Source: Crystallibacter permensis
Lineage (GTDB): Bacteria; Actinomycetota; Actinomycetes; Actinomycetales; Micrococcaceae
DNA length: 64,000 nucleotides
Assembly (NCBI RefSeq): GCF_025960875.1
Contig: NZ_JAODLR010000001.1
Span: forward strand, 62,001 to 126,000
Direction of reading: 5' to 3'
Part shown: positions 61,543 to 64,000 of the stretch, piece after piece
How positions within the stretch are numbered: position 1 is the stretch's first letter
Layout of the letters: every line of letters starts with the position of its first letter
Notes under the pieces: generated by a model
The model's database searches: none
Told to the model about the DNA's origin: nothing
What the model saw: only the letters and a program-made list of their open reading frames with translations
Program-made: the position numbers and the translations under genes

Positions 61543-61566
61543 TCCATCGTTCGCGCATAACTCGCC

Positions 61567-62400
61567 TCAGGCCACTCGACGAACTGCCGTTTTTACCTCT
61601 GCCACGACTTTCTCCGGCGTAAATACCAGGTCCTCGTACAGATAGCGCAAAGTAGGATAGCCGCTCAGGACCCCGGCGTTGTTCCGCTTCCGGTCGTTTC
61701 GAAATGATGCCCGGTCCCAGTGAAAGTCGAAGCCGTCCAACTCGACGATGAGGCATCGCTCGACAATCATGTCCACGCGTCCAAGGCCTCGGATCCGCAC
61801 TTGCGTTTCTACATGAAGTCCTGCCGTGCGGAACAGATCCCGGGCAATGACTTCAAGCGGTGAATCGGCGTCGTCCCCAATGCCGCAAACCACTTCCCGC
61901 CGGACGCCGTTCCGTTTACCCGGCAAGAGTTCCAACAACTGCTCCCGGGTTACTGCGTTCCGTCGCACTGCCGACTCTGCAATCACCAGTGCTTCCAGCC
62001 GGGGACGGCAACGGATGGCATGAAGGACGCAGTCGAGGACTGAGACGTAATTGCCCGGGCCTCGCTCGCCCAACAGCTGCCCGCGGTGCTTGACGAAGGG
62101 GCCGGTGTGCCGGCCGTTGTGGGTCCACACATGCACTTGGCCCGGATCCTTAATGGTCCATAAGCCGAGCTCTTTGGCGGCTGAGACACAAGTGAGCAAC
62201 CCGCCCGGCATCAGCGCAGCCCGGAGAACCGGGTCGGCATCCGGCGTTCCGACGAGTCCCCTCCTCAGCGCAACGATGTCCCCCTGCGCGATGGCTGCCC
62301 TGCTGCGGTAAGACCCGAAGCCCGCCTTGGCCAAGTCCGCGGCTTGGAGCGTACCCCCGTACCGCGCCACATACTCTGCGATGGGATCCACGTTCTGCAT
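61567..62400 (-). CDS. AbiEi-like/DUF559-type protein with Vsr-like C-terminus
   Basis: A 277-residue protein. The N-terminal region YVARYGGTLQAADLAKAGFGSYR looks like a winged helix; the C-terminal VDMIVERCLIVELDGFDFHWD and a basic FRNDRKRNN resemble Vsr/DUF559 nucleases (D...E-x-D). It is related in layout to 42740-43705. ATG 62400 is chosen by family N-terminus. Its position inside the sulfur island suggests an insertion; no toxin partner is seen. Confidence 0.62.
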   Translation of the reverse strand: MQNVDPIAEYVARYGGTLQAADLAKAGFGSYRSRAAIAQGDIVALRRGLVGTPDADPVLRAALMPGGLLTCVSAAKELGLWTIKDPGQVHVWTHNGRHTGPFVKHRGQLLGERGPGNYVSVLDCVLHAIRCRPRLEALVIAESAVRRNAVTREQLLELLPGKRNGVRREVVCGIGDDADSPLEVIARDLFRTAGLHVETQVRIRGLGRVDMIVERCLIVELDGFDFHWDRASFRNDRKRNNAGVLSGYPTLRYLYEDLVFTPEKVVAEVKTAVRRVA

Positions 62401-62559
62401 AGTCAAGAGGATGTCCGGACATGCAGCTCCGCGGCCAGAGTCTCTTCGCAGCTGTGGAAAACATTGTCGATATCCAGCACACTCGGCAAACTCACGGGAG
62501 AACGCAATGCGGCTAAACATTTTTGGTGCGGCCCGTAACAGTTGCGAGAATAGACGGGA
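62401..62559. other. Gap between the DUF559-type gene and the sfnG riboswitch
   Basis: No gene is supported here. It should contain the promoter of the minus-strand gene and of sfnG; TAGACG at 62551-62556 is a possible -10 just ahead of the riboswitch. Confidence 0.35.
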
Positions 62560-62648
62560 CCATCCCGAGCGGCCGAGAGATCTGGCTCTTTGACGCCGCA
62601 GCAACCATCCGGATTCCGCCGGAGAGGTGCTACCGCCAGAAGCGATGG
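62560..62648 (+). promoter_or_regulatory. sfnG: SAM-I riboswitch upstream of sfnG
   Basis: Conserved elements are CCATC, GAGCGGCCGAGAGATC, GACGCCGCAGCAACC, GGTGCTACCGCCAGA and GATGG. CCATCCGGAT inside P3 (62605-62614) is perfectly complementary to ATCCGGATGG downstream (62670-62679), so the expression platform can compete with the aptamer. Confidence 0.87.
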
Positions 62649-62769
62649 AGAGAGCGCAAGCAATCTTTGATCCGGATGGCGCAAGGCTGTCCGGCCTGCG
62701 CCCGATGGATCGTCATTGCCCGGGATTCCCGCACATCGCGCCGCGGCGCAGACTTTGAAGGAATTCGCC

Positions 62770-63954
62770 ATGAACACCAACACCTCGGTCAGCCAGATCG
62801 CTGATCTCGAAACCCCGCTGAAATTCGCCTACTGGGTCCCGAACGTTTCGGGCGGCCTGGTGGTTTCCACCATTGAACAGCGCACCAGCTGGGACTTCGA
62901 CTACAACAAGAAGCTGGCCCGGATCGCCGAGAACTCCGGCTTCGAGTACGCCCTGACCCAGACCCGCTACGCCGCCAGCTACGGCGCGGACAAGCAGCAC
63001 GAGGCCACCAGTTTCTCGCTGGCCCTGCTCGGCGCCACCGAAAAGCTCAAGGTCATCTCCGCCGTCCACCCGGGCATGTGGCATCCGGGCGTGCTGGCCA
63101 AGTTCATCATCACCGCGGACCACATCTCCGGCGGCCGCGCTGCCGTCAATGTTGTCTCCGGCTGGCTCAAGGACGAGTTCGTGAACTTCGGCCTGGAGTG
63201 GCTGGAGCATGACGAGCGCTACGTCCGCACCGAGGAGTTCATCCGCGTGCTGCGCGGCTTATGGACCGAGCAGGAGTACTCGCAGTCCGGCAAGTACTAC
63301 AACATCAACAACTTCACGCTGAACCCGGCGCCGCTGGACGTCCCGGGCCGGGCGCACCCGGAGATCTTCTTCGGCGGCAACTCCACCGCCGCCCAGGCCG
63401 CCGCAGGCCGCACCGCCGACTGGTACTTCTCCAACGGCAAGGACCTGGCCGGTTTCGAGGACAACATCTCCGGCGTCACGGCCGCCGCAGCCGCCGTCGG
63501 CCGCACCCCGAAGTTCGGTCTGAACGGCTTCGTCATCGCCCGCGACACCGAGGCTGAGGCGAAGGACACGCTGCGGGAAATCGTGGCCAAGGCGCACCGT
63601 CCCGCCGTCGAAGGTTTCCGCGCCGCAGTCCAGGAAGCCGGCGCTTCCACCAAGGACGGCAAGGGCATGTGGGCCGATTCGAGCTACGAGGACCTGGTCC
63701 AGTACAACGACGGCTTCAAGACAGGACTTATAGGTACCCCGGAGCAGATTGCCCAACGTATCGTGGACTTCAAGAAGATCGGCGTGAACCTCATGCTGAC
63801 CTGCTACCTGCATTTCCAGGAGGAAGTGGAAGCGTTCGGCCGCAACGTGCTGCCGATCGTCCGCGAACTCGAGGCGGACCTGGCCCGCGCCAACGGCACC
63901 GAACTGAACACTTCGCTGCTGCCCGCCACCAACTTTGAAGGAGCATCCGCCTGA
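62770..63954 (+). CDS. sfnG: Dimethylsulfone monooxygenase
   Basis: A 394-residue FMNH2-dependent luciferase-fold enzyme that cleaves dimethylsulfone to methanesulfinate and formaldehyde. Family markers are KFAYWVPNVSGGLVVS, TQTRYAASYGADKQHEATSFS, AAVNVVSGWLKDEFVNFG, LEHDERYVRTEEFIRVLRGLW and PEIFFGGNSTAAQAAA. It lies under a SAM-I riboswitch, and its stop overlaps the start of the next gene. An FMN reductase is not visible in the window. Confidence 0.88.
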   Translation: MNTNTSVSQIADLETPLKFAYWVPNVSGGLVVSTIEQRTSWDFDYNKKLARIAENSGFEYALTQTRYAASYGADKQHEATSFSLALLGATEKLKVISAVHPGMWHPGVLAKFIITADHISGGRAAVNVVSGWLKDEFVNFGLEWLEHDERYVRTEEFIRVLRGLWTEQEYSQSGKYYNINNFTLNPAPLDVPGRAHPEIFFGGNSTAAQAAAGRTADWYFSNGKDLAGFEDNISGVTAAAAAVGRTPKFGLNGFVIARDTEAEAKDTLREIVAKAHRPAVEGFRAAVQEAGASTKDGKGMWADSSYEDLVQYNDGFKTGLIGTPEQIAQRIVDFKKIGVNLMLTCYLHFQEEVEAFGRNVLPIVRELEADLARANGTELNTSLLPATNFEGASA

Positions 63955-64000
63955 TGGCTGACCGCACATTTGGCTTCCGCACCCGCGCCCTGCACGCCGG
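63954..64000 (+). CDS. metY: O-acetylhomoserine/O-acetylserine sulfhydrylase, 3'-truncated
   Basis: Only the first 15 codons are in view (ADRTFGFRTRALHAG), which match the start of PLP-dependent MetY-type sulfhydrylases. This enzyme joins sulfide to O-acetylhomoserine to make homocysteine. It is coupled to sfnG by an ATGA overlap, so released sulfur and methionine synthesis are in one operon. Confidence 0.75.
   Translation, partial: MADRTFGFRTRALHA

Overview
The window is high-GC actinobacterial DNA with dense genes on both strands. It most resembles the Micrococcaceae (Arthrobacter and relatives). The signs are a gamma/tau clamp loader with a very long Ala/Pro linker, a PurS-PurQ-PurL operon with start/stop overlaps, many actinobacterial DUF families (DUF1206, DUF1990, DUF2236, DUF4188, DUF6507), and a SAM-IV riboswitch. 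I see no phage, insertion sequence or CRISPR array. The placement is inferred from gene content, not from a marker comparison.

Layout. 1-7 kb: end of malate synthase aceB, an ArsR/SRPBCC pair with a perfect palindromic operator, a maltokinase-cap protein, an amino-acid permease, a DsbA/FrnE-like protein and an MFS transporter. 7-12 kb: a LytR_C membrane protein, then a translationally coupled three-gene cupredoxin/multicopper-oxidase operon whose last product starts with an unusual charged helix. 12-19 kb: HAD hydrolase, 2-oxoglutarate oxygenase, MpaB-type protein, a TetR/DUF4188 pair, two frameshifted genes (GT-D glycosyltransferase and SDR), tRNA-Ser(GGA) and the SRP RNA gene ffs. 19-30 kb: dnaX-recR, a GntR regulator facing an ehuBCDA-like uptake operon, lysC with a probable internal start, two small paralogues and OhrR. 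30-35 kb: a 1014-residue subtilase, a putative DNA glycosylase and an SSI-like lipoprotein. 35-39 kb: a six-gene operon that looks like a type VII secretion substrate/effector/immunity locus. 39-43 kb: purSQL. 43-48 kb: housekeeping and unknown genes.

48-64 kb is an organosulfur and methionine island. Two flavin monooxygenases of the NtaA/DszA and SfnG types, two SfnB/DszC-like acyl-CoA-dehydrogenase-fold enzymes, an APC permease, an SsuB-SsuA-SsuC sulfonate importer, an acyl-CoA synthetase, a core-MetE methionine synthase and the start of an O-acetylhomoserine sulfhydrylase gene lie together. Five SAM riboswitch candidates (four SAM-I, one SAM-IV) precede the transcription units on both strands. 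The simple reading is that low S-adenosylmethionine switches on scavenging of sulfone and sulfonate sulfur and its incorporation into methionine.

Best candidates for undescribed biology are the glycine-zipper operon at 35105-38745, the three-gene cupredoxin operon at 8000-11923, and the density and mixed classes of SAM riboswitches at 49.7-62.7 kb.
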